From Natrinema salifodinae (lineage in GTDB: Archaea; Halobacteriota; Halobacteria; Halobacteriales; Natrialbaceae), in assembly GCF_900110455.1 (NCBI RefSeq), contig NZ_FOIS01000003.1:1-64000 (forward strand): DNA of 64,000 bases. Direction: 5' to 3'. A program made the position numbers and the translations under genes. Every line of letters begins with the position of its first letter. Positions within the stretch are counted from its first letter, which is position 1. Positions 18,297-25,331 of this stretch are shown here, piece by piece. A model generated the notes under the pieces. The model was given only the letters and a program-made list of their open reading frames with translations. It was not told the DNA's origin and did not search any database.

Positions 18297-18983
18297 TTAG
18301 GATTCGGCCAGCGCCGCCTCTAGGTGGCTGAGAACCCGCTCAAGGACATCCTCGAGCGCGATCGCGACGGGATCGGTGAACTCGTCGACGGTCATCCCCC
18401 AAGAATCGTAGCCGGGTTCGACGGTGATGATCCGCGTGTCGTCGGAGAGATCGCCGAACGCCGCCGCGATCGCGAGGACGTTCTCGACGGTGTTCGATCC
18501 CATCGCGCTCTCGCCGATGCGTTCGACGAGTTCGTCTTCGGGTATCTCGTACTCACTGGCACCGTACTCGTGGATGGCGCCGGGATTTTCGGAGGGAATC
18601 CCATCGTTCAGTTCGCCGCCCCGTTTCTCGGCGCCGACGAGGAACACGGTCTCGTACTCGCCCGCCGTGATCGTCTGGTAGGCCGCCACAGGGGTGTGAC
18701 TGCAGTCGGCGACCGCGACACCGGGGGGATCCCACTCACAGACGCGGTAGGCGACGACGGTTCCGACCGCCAGGTCGCCGAGCAGCGGATAGCCGACGCC
18801 GGCGACCAGCACGGGATCGTCGCGACTCCCCGCGACAAGGCCCGCTCCGTCGCCCGCCTGGCCGGGCCGGTACGCGTCGTCGAACAGCGGCCCCGACTCG
18901 GCCGCGTCTCGGAGCGCCGCGGCGCGTCCGTCGAAGAGCGGGTCGGTTTCGTCTCCGTTCTCGTCAGCGTGGTCGGGCGTCAT
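18297..18983 (-). CDS. Divergent hydrogenase maturation protease-like protein
   Basis: The 228-residue protein has an acidic N-terminal extension of about 55 residues, then VLVAGVGYPLLGDLAVGTVV, which resembles the GxGNxLxGDDGVG start of M52 maturation proteases. Later strands (VAVADCSHTPVA, YETVFLVGAEKRGGE) and the ending DPVAIALEDVLERVL also fit that fold. The usual second Asp of the DDG motif is Leu here, so metal binding may be altered. It is the last gene of the hydrogenase operon, 50 bases after the large subunit. It may be a specific endopeptidase for the large subunit or a degenerate paralogue used as a chaperone. Confidence 0.6.
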   Translation of the reverse strand: MTPDHADENGDETDPLFDGRAAALRDAAESGPLFDDAYRPGQAGDGAGLVAGSRDDPVLVAGVGYPLLGDLAVGTVVAYRVCEWDPPGVAVADCSHTPVAAYQTITAGEYETVFLVGAEKRGGELNDGIPSENPGAIHEYGASEYEIPEDELVERIGESAMGSNTVENVLAIAAAFGDLSDDTRIITVEPGYDSWGMTVDEFTDPVAIALEDVLERVLSHLEAALAES

Positions 18984-19033
18984 CGTTTGGAGAGATCGTG
19001 GCTGTCATCGTTCGAAACGCGACCGTCACCGAG

Positions 19034-21007
19034 TCAGTCGCCGGAGATGATGTCGCGAATGGCTTCCTCGGCGGGCTGATCGCCGTCGGTGAACGAGCAG
19101 CCACAGGAGGTGACGTCCTCCGTGATCACGTCGCGCTGGCGGTCGGTGTGAAGATGGACCGTACACGGCATGCAGGGGTCGAAGCTCCTGATCGACCGGA
19201 GGATGTCCATACCGGAGAAATCCTCCTCGTCGGTGAAGTCCTCGAGCAGCGGCGTGTTCAACGCGGCCTCCTCGTAGGGACCGGGATTGCCGAAGGGATC
19301 AGTCGGCGATGCCATCCACGTACTCGGCGTGAGGATCTGGTAGGTGTCGATCACGCCGTCCTCGATGACGACGTGGTGTGTGAGGTAGCCGCGACCGGCC
19401 TCCCAGAAACCGACGCCGCGTTGGGTACCCGACGAGGGGACGTCGAACGGTGCGTGGATGTCAGACGCTCCCTGTTTCAGGCGGTCGAGCGCCTCAACGA
19501 ACCCGGTGTAGCAGACGAGCGCGCAGTACGCGATGTGGTAGGCCTTCGCGCGCATCCGCTCGGCGGCGTTCAGCCGCTCAGGGATGTCCCACCGCAGCGT
19601 CATCTCGGGCAGTTCGGTCTCGGGCAGGTGGAGGTTCAGCCCGTCGCCAGTCGGCTCGATGTACGGGTTATCGACCTCCTTGGCCATCGCGGTGATCCAG
19701 TGGCGGGAGTGGGGGCCGGTCTCCATCACCTGCCGGTCCCACCGGGGCGAGGTCCCCCACGTGTACTTCTCACGCCAGGACGTTCCCTCGGGCTTTGGAC
19801 GCGTCTCCTTATTCCAGGGGTGGTACGGGCTGATCGGTCCGCCCGCCGGCGTCTCCGAAAAGCGTGGCCCCTCGTCGTCGGTCCAGTCTTCGTAGAAGGA
19901 GTGGTCGACGAACTCCTCGACGCCCATGTCGATCTCTGTCAAATTCGTCGTCACGAGTTCGCCGTCGATGATGACGCCAGGCGTCGACAACCGGGCCAGC
20001 CCCCACTCGTCGGCGTCCTCGTAGCGGGCGTTGTACGCGTCGGGGTCGTCCCAGATGCCCGTTCCGATGAGGTTCACGGGGCGCTCGCCGACGTGTTCGT
20101 AGTCCTCCAGCTCCGCAAGCAGGAAGTCCAGCAAGTCATCCCAGACGAACGCGATCTTCTTCGCGTAGTCGAAGAAGTGGTTGAGTCGCGTGTAGAATTG
20201 CTGGAACGACGTCCGCGTCAGCGTCGTCGTCAGCCCGCCAGGCGCGATGGTTGAGGGGTGGGGATACTTCCCCAGCATGAGCGACGCCGCCGACCGCGCT
20301 TCGCGGGTGTTCTCGAGCGCCTCGAGGTAGAGTTCTCCCTCCAGCGGGTTCATCGCGGTCATGATCTCGCCGATCGTCTCGTAGCCGTGGACGTCGGCGT
20401 GGGGCGCGCTCGTCTCCATCGCCTGCTCGACCACGTCGGGATTGCTCTGTGAGAGCAGCGATTCCGAGTAGTCCGGGCCGGCGAGCAGGAACAGGTGCAG
20501 CGAGTGGTCGTAGAGGAACGCCGCCGCCTGGCCCATGTTGCGCGCCCAGACGCCCATCGGCGGTGGTTCGACGGGGAATGCCATCTCGAGGGCCATCGAC
20601 GAACACAGCGAGTGGACGGCCCCGCAGACGCCGCAGGCGCGACTCGAGAGGTCGATTGCGTCTCGCGGATCGCGCCCTTCGAGGATGATCTCGTACCCAC
20701 GGAACAGTGTCGCCTGGGAGTGTGCCTCGAGTACCTCCTCGTTCTCGAGATCGGCCTTTGCGTGGAACGCCAGCGCGCCGGCGATACGCGTCACCGGATC
20801 GATGTTCACATCCTTGACGCCCTCGCTCGGTTCCCTCCCACGCTGCGCTTCCTCTTCGGCCACCCGTTCGCCGCCGTTGGTTTCCTGTTTGCCGAGACCG
20901 TTCACTGCCACGCCGTCGTGTTCACCGGGTACGTCGAAGCCCCGCTCTTCGGATCGGATCGGATTTCCGTCGTCGTCGAACTCGATCGGCAGGTTGTCGA
21001 ACGTCAT
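19034..21007 (-). CDS. [NiFe]-hydrogenase large subunit
   Basis: The 657-residue product holds both nickel-binding motifs: RACGVCGAVH with C125, C128 and H132, and DPCMPCTVH with C612, C615 and H618. Internal segments such as FRGYEIILEGRDPRDAI, KYPHPSTIAPGGL, TPGVIIDGELV and DPFGNPGPYEEA resemble the actinobacterial group 1h and related Huc lineage as I remember them. The first 62 residues precede the canonical start (DVNIDPVTRIAG) and open with FDNLPIEFDDDGNP, also present in the preceding small gene. After H618 comes a 39-residue tail containing CGC, longer than usual, presumably removed on maturation. It oxidises or evolves H2 with the small subunit. Confidence 0.95.
   Translation of the reverse strand: MTFDNLPIEFDDDGNPIRSEERGFDVPGEHDGVAVNGLGKQETNGGERVAEEEAQRGREPSEGVKDVNIDPVTRIAGALAFHAKADLENEEVLEAHSQATLFRGYEIILEGRDPRDAIDLSSRACGVCGAVHSLCSSMALEMAFPVEPPPMGVWARNMGQAAAFLYDHSLHLFLLAGPDYSESLLSQSNPDVVEQAMETSAPHADVHGYETIGEIMTAMNPLEGELYLEALENTREARSAASLMLGKYPHPSTIAPGGLTTTLTRTSFQQFYTRLNHFFDYAKKIAFVWDDLLDFLLAELEDYEHVGERPVNLIGTGIWDDPDAYNARYEDADEWGLARLSTPGVIIDGELVTTNLTEIDMGVEEFVDHSFYEDWTDDEGPRFSETPAGGPISPYHPWNKETRPKPEGTSWREKYTWGTSPRWDRQVMETGPHSRHWITAMAKEVDNPYIEPTGDGLNLHLPETELPEMTLRWDIPERLNAAERMRAKAYHIAYCALVCYTGFVEALDRLKQGASDIHAPFDVPSSGTQRGVGFWEAGRGYLTHHVVIEDGVIDTYQILTPSTWMASPTDPFGNPGPYEEAALNTPLLEDFTDEEDFSGMDILRSIRSFDPCMPCTVHLHTDRQRDVITEDVTSCGCSFTDGDQPAEEAIRDIISGD
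20961..20996 (-). repeat. Copy 2 of a 36-base duplicated segment (start of large subunit)
   Basis: These bases encode NLPIEFDDDGNP at the N terminus of the large subunit. They match 34 of 36 bases with the segment at 21258-21293 in the preceding gene, differing only at the 6th and 18th base of the plus-strand reading. The two copies are in the same orientation and both lie at the start of their genes. Confidence 0.9.
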
Positions 21008-21013
21008 GCCATT

Positions 21014-21310
21014 TTAGTTCGTATGTCCGGGTTTCGGTCGTTCGCGTTCGCCGACTCGGCCGGGTCGTTCATCCGAATCGGTAAGTTGCTCGCGGACATC
21101 GCTGGGCATCGTCTCCAAAATCTCCTCGTAGATCGCTTCGGGATCCGATTCGTCCAGCGCCACGTCGTCCGTCACGTCCGCATACCCGCACGCTGACGGG
21201 TGGTCTTCGTCGGCATCCGACGGCCGGTCGACGTCGTCGGCCTCATCCGCGAGGTACGGATTGCCGTCGTCGTCAAACTCGATCGGCAGGTTGCTGAAAC
21301 ACATTTTCAT
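21014..21310 (-). CDS. Small acidic hydrogenase-linked protein of unknown function
   Basis: The ATG at 21310 overlaps the small-subunit stop (ATGA) and gives 98 residues; an ATG two codons later is possible. After MKMC it reads FSNLPIEFDDDGNP, then a very acidic middle with one Cys (SACGYADV) and a C-terminal helix (DPEAIYEEILETMPSDVREQL) ending in a basic tail. I recognise no family. Position between the two catalytic subunits, translational coupling and the shared N-terminal peptide argue for a subunit, scaffold or assembly factor. The actinobacterial Huc enzyme has an extra non-catalytic subunit (HucM), an analogy rather than a homology claim. Confidence 0.75.
   Translation of the reverse strand: MKMCFSNLPIEFDDDGNPYLADEADDVDRPSDADEDHPSACGYADVTDDVALDESDPEAIYEEILETMPSDVREQLTDSDERPGRVGERERPKPGHTN
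21258..21293 (-). repeat. Copy 1 of a 36-base duplicated segment (start of small acidic gene)
   Basis: These bases encode NLPIEFDDDGNP at the start of the 98-residue protein and match the segment at 20961-20996 in 34 of 36 positions. One of the two differences is at a third codon position in a run of otherwise identical codons, so this looks like a duplication rather than convergent protein similarity. Confidence 0.9.
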
Positions 21311-22524
21311 CCACCCCACGTCGGTTCGGGTTGCTCCTCCTCCGCGTAGTTCGAGTCGCGCATGTGCCACCACCGGTAGACGCGCTCTTCGACGCCCGGC
21401 GACTCGTCCCAACGGACCTCGCGGTCCGTCTTCTTGATCGTCCGCTGACGGAGCCTACGCATGACGCCGCCGAGGATCTTCGAGCCGGTCGACGAGATCA
21501 TCGAGCCCGGTGGCGCCTTGAAGTACGGGGTAAACTTGTCCGGGAAGCCGGGCATCGTACAGCCGATGCACTTCCCGCCCATGTTCATGCAGCCGCCGAT
21601 CCCGCCGCTGTTGCGCCGCGACGGCATGTTACACTTCACAACCGGCCCCCAGCAGCCGGGTACCTCGACGAGACACTTTTCGCTGCCGTACTCCTCAGCG
21701 AAGTCGCCCTCTTCGTAGTAGGATCCGCGTTCGCAATTTCGGTGGACGGTCTCGCCGAACAGCCACTTCGGCCGTCCGAGTTCGTCGAGTTCGGGCAACG
21801 GTCCAATATCCTCGACGTAGAACAGGAGGTGCGCCACGGTCTCGATGAAGTTATCTCCGATCGGCGCACAGCCGGGGACGTTGACGACGGGGAGTCCGAG
21901 AACGCTCCGATAGTCCCGTCCGAGGTAGTCCATCGTTCCCATCGCGTCGGTGGCGTTCCCCTTCGCCGCCGGGATGCCGCCCCAGGTGGCACAGGTTCCG
22001 ATCGCGATGACCGCGGCCGCGCCCGGTGCGAGCCGATCGAGCCAGTCGACCATCTTGATTGGCTCGCCCTCCTCCTCGCCGAGGGAGATCCAGTAGCCGT
22101 CGCCGTCGATGAGCCGCTCGTTCGGGACGCTTCCCTCCACGATCACCACGTACGGATCGCGTTCGCCGTTCACGGCCGCCTCGAACTCCTTGACGTACTC
22201 ATCGCCCCACTCAACGGACAGGACGGGGTGGTGGAGTTCGATTCTGGGCAGGTTCGGAATGTCACCCCGCAGCAGGTGCTCGAGCCCCGGTTCCGTCGCC
22301 GAGAGCGCCGCAACCGAACAGCCGTCGCAGCTCTCGCCCGCGAGCCAGTAGGCGTGCAGGACGTCCTCCTCCTCTTTCACTGCCTCGCCTTCTCCGGCCC
22401 GTAATCCCTCCGCTCCCTCCTCGGGTTCCTCGGGCCAGAGAGCGTCCGCTTCCGACTCCGAATCGACGTCTCCTTCACCCGACGGGTCGGACTTCGGGGC
22501 CAGATCGTCTGGAATGCCACTCAT
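21307..22524 (-). CDS. [NiFe]-hydrogenase small subunit
   Basis: The ATG at 22524 (TTG two codons upstream is less likely) gives 405 residues. Twelve ligands for three [4Fe-4S] clusters are visible: proximal C66 and C69 (SCDGC), C178 (GTCATWGG), C219 (PGCAPIGD); distal H261, C264, C284, C291; medial C298, C312, C319, C322. Group 1h enzymes, as I recall, have Asp in place of the second proximal Cys; here it is Cys. The N terminus is a 55-residue acidic extension with no twin-Arg signal, and there is no C-terminal membrane anchor, so the enzyme is predicted cytoplasmic. It is the first gene of its operon. Confidence 0.95.
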   Translation of the reverse strand: MSGIPDDLAPKSDPSGEGDVDSESEADALWPEEPEEGAEGLRAGEGEAVKEEEDVLHAYWLAGESCDGCSVAALSATEPGLEHLLRGDIPNLPRIELHHPVLSVEWGDEYVKEFEAAVNGERDPYVVIVEGSVPNERLIDGDGYWISLGEEEGEPIKMVDWLDRLAPGAAAVIAIGTCATWGGIPAAKGNATDAMGTMDYLGRDYRSVLGLPVVNVPGCAPIGDNFIETVAHLLFYVEDIGPLPELDELGRPKWLFGETVHRNCERGSYYEEGDFAEEYGSEKCLVEVPGCWGPVVKCNMPSRRNSGGIGGCMNMGGKCIGCTMPGFPDKFTPYFKAPPGSMISSTGSKILGGVMRRLRQRTIKKTDREVRWDESPGVEERVYRWWHMRDSNYAEEEQPEPTWGG

Positions 22525-22556
22525 TACCAAACACTAGTGTGGCTGACGGCTGCCAC

Positions 22557-22566
22557 GTTGATAAAG
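22557..22566 (-). promoter_or_regulatory. TATA box of the hydrogenase operon
   Basis: On the minus strand CTTTATCAAC lies about 30-40 bases upstream of the small-subunit ATG at 22524, placing the transcription start near 22535 with a leader of about 10 bases. A perfect palindrome (22572-22587) lies directly upstream, where a regulator or TFB would bind. Confidence 0.6.
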
Positions 22567-22571
22567 ATCCG

Positions 22572-22587
22572 CTTCGGGAAACCGAAG
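22572..22587. promoter_or_regulatory. Palindrome CTTCGG-GAAA-CCGAAG upstream of hydrogenase TATA box
   Basis: A perfect 6-bp inverted repeat with a 4-base spacer lies immediately upstream of the TATA box of the hydrogenase operon. The same arms with spacer CGAA occur at 37385-37400 in the leader of a membrane-protein gene. A dimeric regulator site is possible; this is inference. Confidence 0.4.
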
Positions 22588-22653
22588 TAATAGTGGCACG
22601 GCGGGCGTAAGAGCGACTTAACAGAGCGATAGGGTCTTTCACGTTCCCTCGAG

Positions 22654-23163
22654 TCATCCGTCGACCGACCCGTTCGACCTGAGCTTGTCGATGACCAGTT
22701 CGATATGTTCGACGGCCCGTGGAACCGCCGCGCAAACGGGATCGCTCAATTGGTCCTCGAGATCGTCCGTCTCGTACGGTTCGCAGCCGACCAGCACCGT
22801 CGGTTCCGGCAGCACGTCGAGCGCCTCCCCGAGGACGAGCACCTTCGACGGATCGGTCTGGTGCATGTCGGCCGCGAAGCCGCCGATCTCGCGCTTCGAG
22901 TACCCATCAAGGTCCGGCACGTCCGCGCGTTCGACGTAGAGCGTCCCGGGTTCCTCGTTGCGTTCCATCGCGTCGACCAGAACGAGCGCGTCGTACTCGT
23001 CGAGCAGTTCCTGGGCCATGCTCACGCCGGAGATGCCGACCTCCACGACCTCGACGTCAGAGGGGAGGTCTCGGTCCTCGAGCGCGTCCGCGACCGCGAC
23101 GCCAAAGCCGTCGTCTCCACGCAACAGGTTCCCCATACACGCGACGAGGATCCGTCCGGTCAC
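22654..23163 (-). CDS. [NiFe]-hydrogenase maturation protease (HyaD/HycI family, M52)
   Basis: The GTG at 23163 gives 169 residues: ILVACMGNLLRGDDGFGVAV with the nickel-sensing acidic residue of GDDG, then ALVLVDAME with the second acidic ligand, and DMHQTDPSKVL with the His ligand. The end (PYETDDLEDQLSDPVCAAV) matches M52 peptidases. It should remove the C-terminal tail of the large subunit after nickel insertion. A TATA-like GTTAATAG (plus reading 23188-23195) puts the start of transcription at about the GTG, supporting a leaderless start. The gene lies 123 bases upstream of the small subunit with its own promoter. Confidence 0.9.
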   Translation of the reverse strand: MTGRILVACMGNLLRGDDGFGVAVADALEDRDLPSDVEVVEVGISGVSMAQELLDEYDALVLVDAMERNEEPGTLYVERADVPDLDGYSKREIGGFAADMHQTDPSKVLVLGEALDVLPEPTVLVGCEPYETDDLEDQLSDPVCAAVPRAVEHIELVIDKLRSNGSVDG

Positions 23164-23187
23164 GCGTTCCACTCCGCGAACGTGAGA

Positions 23188-23225
23188 GTTAATAGTTGCG
23201 CTACCAAGGAACACACGTTTATCAG
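23188..23225. promoter_or_regulatory. Divergent leaderless promoters
   Basis: Two TATA-like elements lie back to back: CTATTAAC on the minus strand (23188-23195) about 27 bases from the protease GTG at 23163, and CGTTTATCAG on the plus strand (23216-23225) about 27 bases from the ATG at 23248. Both predict transcripts starting at the start codon. Confidence 0.55.
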
Positions 23226-23247
23226 TCCGGGCGAGGTAATTCGCGTA

Positions 23248-23742
23248 ATGGCTCACGACTCCGCCACGGCCGACGACGGAGACGGCGAGACGCCGAAGGA
23301 GTCTCGTGAAGACGACGATAGCGCGGAGCTTCGCTCCGCGGCCCATTTGAGCGGGCAACGCCCGCGGGAAGAAGCCGTCGACGACGAACTGTTCTGGCGC
23401 GACGAGGTGCTGGAGGCGATGTACTGGATGATCGGCGAGGGGATCGAAGAGGCCGTCGCTCCGTCGGATCTCCGCGGCTTCCTCGACGCGTCGGCCGACG
23501 TCGTCGAGCGGACGTTCTCCGACCTCGAGGCGCGCGATCACGTCCGCGAGACGTTTCGAGGGTACGTGTTCACGGATCACGGCGAGCGAGAGGCTAAACG
23601 CCGGTTCGCAGACGAGTTCGCCGACGTGCAGGGTTTCACCGCCTCGCACACCGACTGCGGCCCGGACTGCTGGTGTCACGACCCCGATCACGCCGAGGAC
23701 GAGTGTCCCTCCGAGGACGATCACCGGCACGCCCACCACTGA
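23248..23742 (+). CDS. Winged-helix-like protein with Cys/His-rich C terminus
   Basis: The 164-residue protein has an acidic N terminus, a central region with winged-helix character (DEVLEAMYWMIGEGI to SDLEARDHVRETFRGYVFTDHGERE, about residues 50-120) and a C-terminal 35 residues rich in metal ligands: HTDCGPDCWCHDPDH, then CPSEDDHRHAHH. Four Cys and seven or so His fall in that tail. A palindromic cassette encodes residues about 26-40. It is divergent from the maturation protease, so a metal-responsive regulator or a nickel-storage role is possible, but I recall similar CGPDCWC ends in haloarchaeal proteins of unknown function, so the link to hydrogenase is unproven. Confidence 0.65.
   Translation: MAHDSATADDGDGETPKESREDDDSAELRSAAHLSGQRPREEAVDDELFWRDEVLEAMYWMIGEGIEEAVAPSDLRGFLDASADVVERTFSDLEARDHVRETFRGYVFTDHGEREAKRRFADEFADVQGFTASHTDCGPDCWCHDPDHAEDECPSEDDHRHAHH
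23323..23365. repeat. Two adjacent palindromes inside the Cys/His-rich gene
   Basis: Bases 23323-23339 are a perfect 7-bp stem with a 3-base loop (GCGGAGC, TTC, GCTCCGC). Bases 23351-23365 are a 6-bp stem with a 3-base loop (GCGGGC, AAC, GCCCGC). They are read in frame as part of a low-complexity linker, the same arrangement as in rnp1. Confidence 0.75.
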
Positions 23743-23844
23743 CTCGAGCGACACCCAACCCGCTGCTGGTCGGATCGAACGAGGTCGATGGATCGCCGTG
23801 ATTTGTCGAGACTGCTGGAGACAATACCTTGTGCATTGGACTCG

Positions 23845-25212
23845 ATGGCTTACCCGATGACGGACGACGCCGGCGACCGGGTCTATTACGTGATCAGCGA
23901 CCTCCACATCGGCGGCGACGAGCAACTCGGACAGGTCGATTTCCTCGACGAATTGCTCGACTTCCTCGAGCGGTTGGAAACGACCGACGAGGACGCGGAA
24001 CTGATCATCAACGGGGACGCGTTCGGCCTCTGGGAGTTCACTGAGATCGAGGGACTGGAAAAGTTCGACGTCCTGGTCGAGAAGTATCCGGCACTGTTCG
24101 AACAGTTCCACGCGACCGGCGAGTCAATTCCGATCACGCTGCAACCGGGCAACCACGACCACGAACTCGCCGCCTACGACGAGTACGTCGAACGCCTCGC
24201 CGAGTACAACGTCGACCTCGTCCGGTCCGAGTCGATTACCCGGTCAGTCGGCGACCGAACGATCTGGTTCGAACACGGCCACCAGCGGGATCTCAACAAT
24301 CGAATTGAGGACTTCGGCAATCCGCACGCGACGCCGATGGGATACTTCTACAACACGCACGTGACGAGCCGGGCCGGCCAGCTGTCCGACCGGGGCCGGT
24401 ACAACTGGTTGAAAGACGTGCAGGCGGTCACACCGACCGAGCGGATGCCGCGCTGGCTCGTCTCGAAGTACTTCTACCGCGAGATGAACCCCTTCCTGCG
24501 GTACGCCGCGGTCCCGTTCCTGTTGCTGTTCAACGCCAGCGTCGTCCTCGCGATGCTCGCGGGGCTCGATCTGGCCGGCGTCTGGACGATGCCGGTCGAA
24601 ACGGCCGACGCATTCCTCGATCGGTTCGGTCTGGCAGGCGCGGCCGTTCACCTGCTACTCACGATCAACGCGGTGATCGTCGGATTGCTATTGCTCGTCG
24701 GGATTCCCGTCTATTTCCTGCTTCGGGATGTCAGGGAGACGGTCGACCGGTTCGGAATCGCCGAGACGGACCTCACGGTCGATCCCGAAGCGCCGTACGA
24801 GCGAGCCGCCCGCGAGGTCTTTGCCGACCATCCGGACACGGCCGTCTTCTGCTACGGGCATACCCACCGACCGTCGATGCGGGAAGTCGAGGACAGGCTG
24901 GTCGTCAACACCGGGACCTGGCTGAAGCGGCTCCACCGCCGGGACGTCGTCACCGGGCACCTCCCCCCGGTCTTCTATCCGTCGTATCAGCTGTGTGTCG
25001 TCCGCATCGAAGCCAACCCCGAGGGCGTCGCGGTCGAATTCGAGGAGATCGAGAAATCGAGTCCGACCGCGACAGAACTCACGCTCACGGAGCGGCTGCT
25101 CACGCTGGGTCGGGCGCCGGATCCTGAATTACCCGACCGAGCGGTCGTCGAGGAAGCGGTGGATGAGTCGGCCCTCGAGCGCTCGAGTGAGCGGTCCGAT
25201 GCGGTCTCGTAA
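23845..25212 (+). CDS. Metallophosphoesterase with membrane segments
   Basis: About 455 residues. The calcineurin-like motifs are clear: VISDLHIGG near residue 15, NGDAFGLWEF near 60, QPGNHDHE near 103 and a late YGHTHRPS with VVNTGTW. Between the catalytic halves two hydrophobic segments (AAVPFLLLFNASVVLAMLAG and HLLLTINAVIVGLLLLVGIP) suggest membrane attachment. Substrate unknown; UDP-diacylglucosamine-type or nucleotide phosphodiesters are family possibilities. An ATG four codons later (23857) is an alternative start. It is followed by a minus-strand gene, so it is probably monocistronic. Confidence 0.85.
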   Translation: MAYPMTDDAGDRVYYVISDLHIGGDEQLGQVDFLDELLDFLERLETTDEDAELIINGDAFGLWEFTEIEGLEKFDVLVEKYPALFEQFHATGESIPITLQPGNHDHELAAYDEYVERLAEYNVDLVRSESITRSVGDRTIWFEHGHQRDLNNRIEDFGNPHATPMGYFYNTHVTSRAGQLSDRGRYNWLKDVQAVTPTERMPRWLVSKYFYREMNPFLRYAAVPFLLLFNASVVLAMLAGLDLAGVWTMPVETADAFLDRFGLAGAAVHLLLTINAVIVGLLLLVGIPVYFLLRDVRETVDRFGIAETDLTVDPEAPYERAAREVFADHPDTAVFCYGHTHRPSMREVEDRLVVNTGTWLKRLHRRDVVTGHLPPVFYPSYQLCVVRIEANPEGVAVEFEEIEKSSPTATELTLTERLLTLGRAPDPELPDRAVVEEAVDESALERSSERSDAVS

Positions 25213-25331
25213 TGACGGGAAGCGACCTCGTGAAGCGTACGGTTGTTTCTCAGACTATTTTCGGGGAACCGTTCCGTCACCGTTACGCCCCCGCTAGCGG
25301 GGGAGACAATATCGATATCGCCGCGGCTCCC

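Noticed and set aside
18998-20254. A 418-codon plus-strand frame opposite the hydrogenase large subunit
   Set aside because: It is antisense to conserved NiFe-hydrogenase sequence and has no domain of its own.
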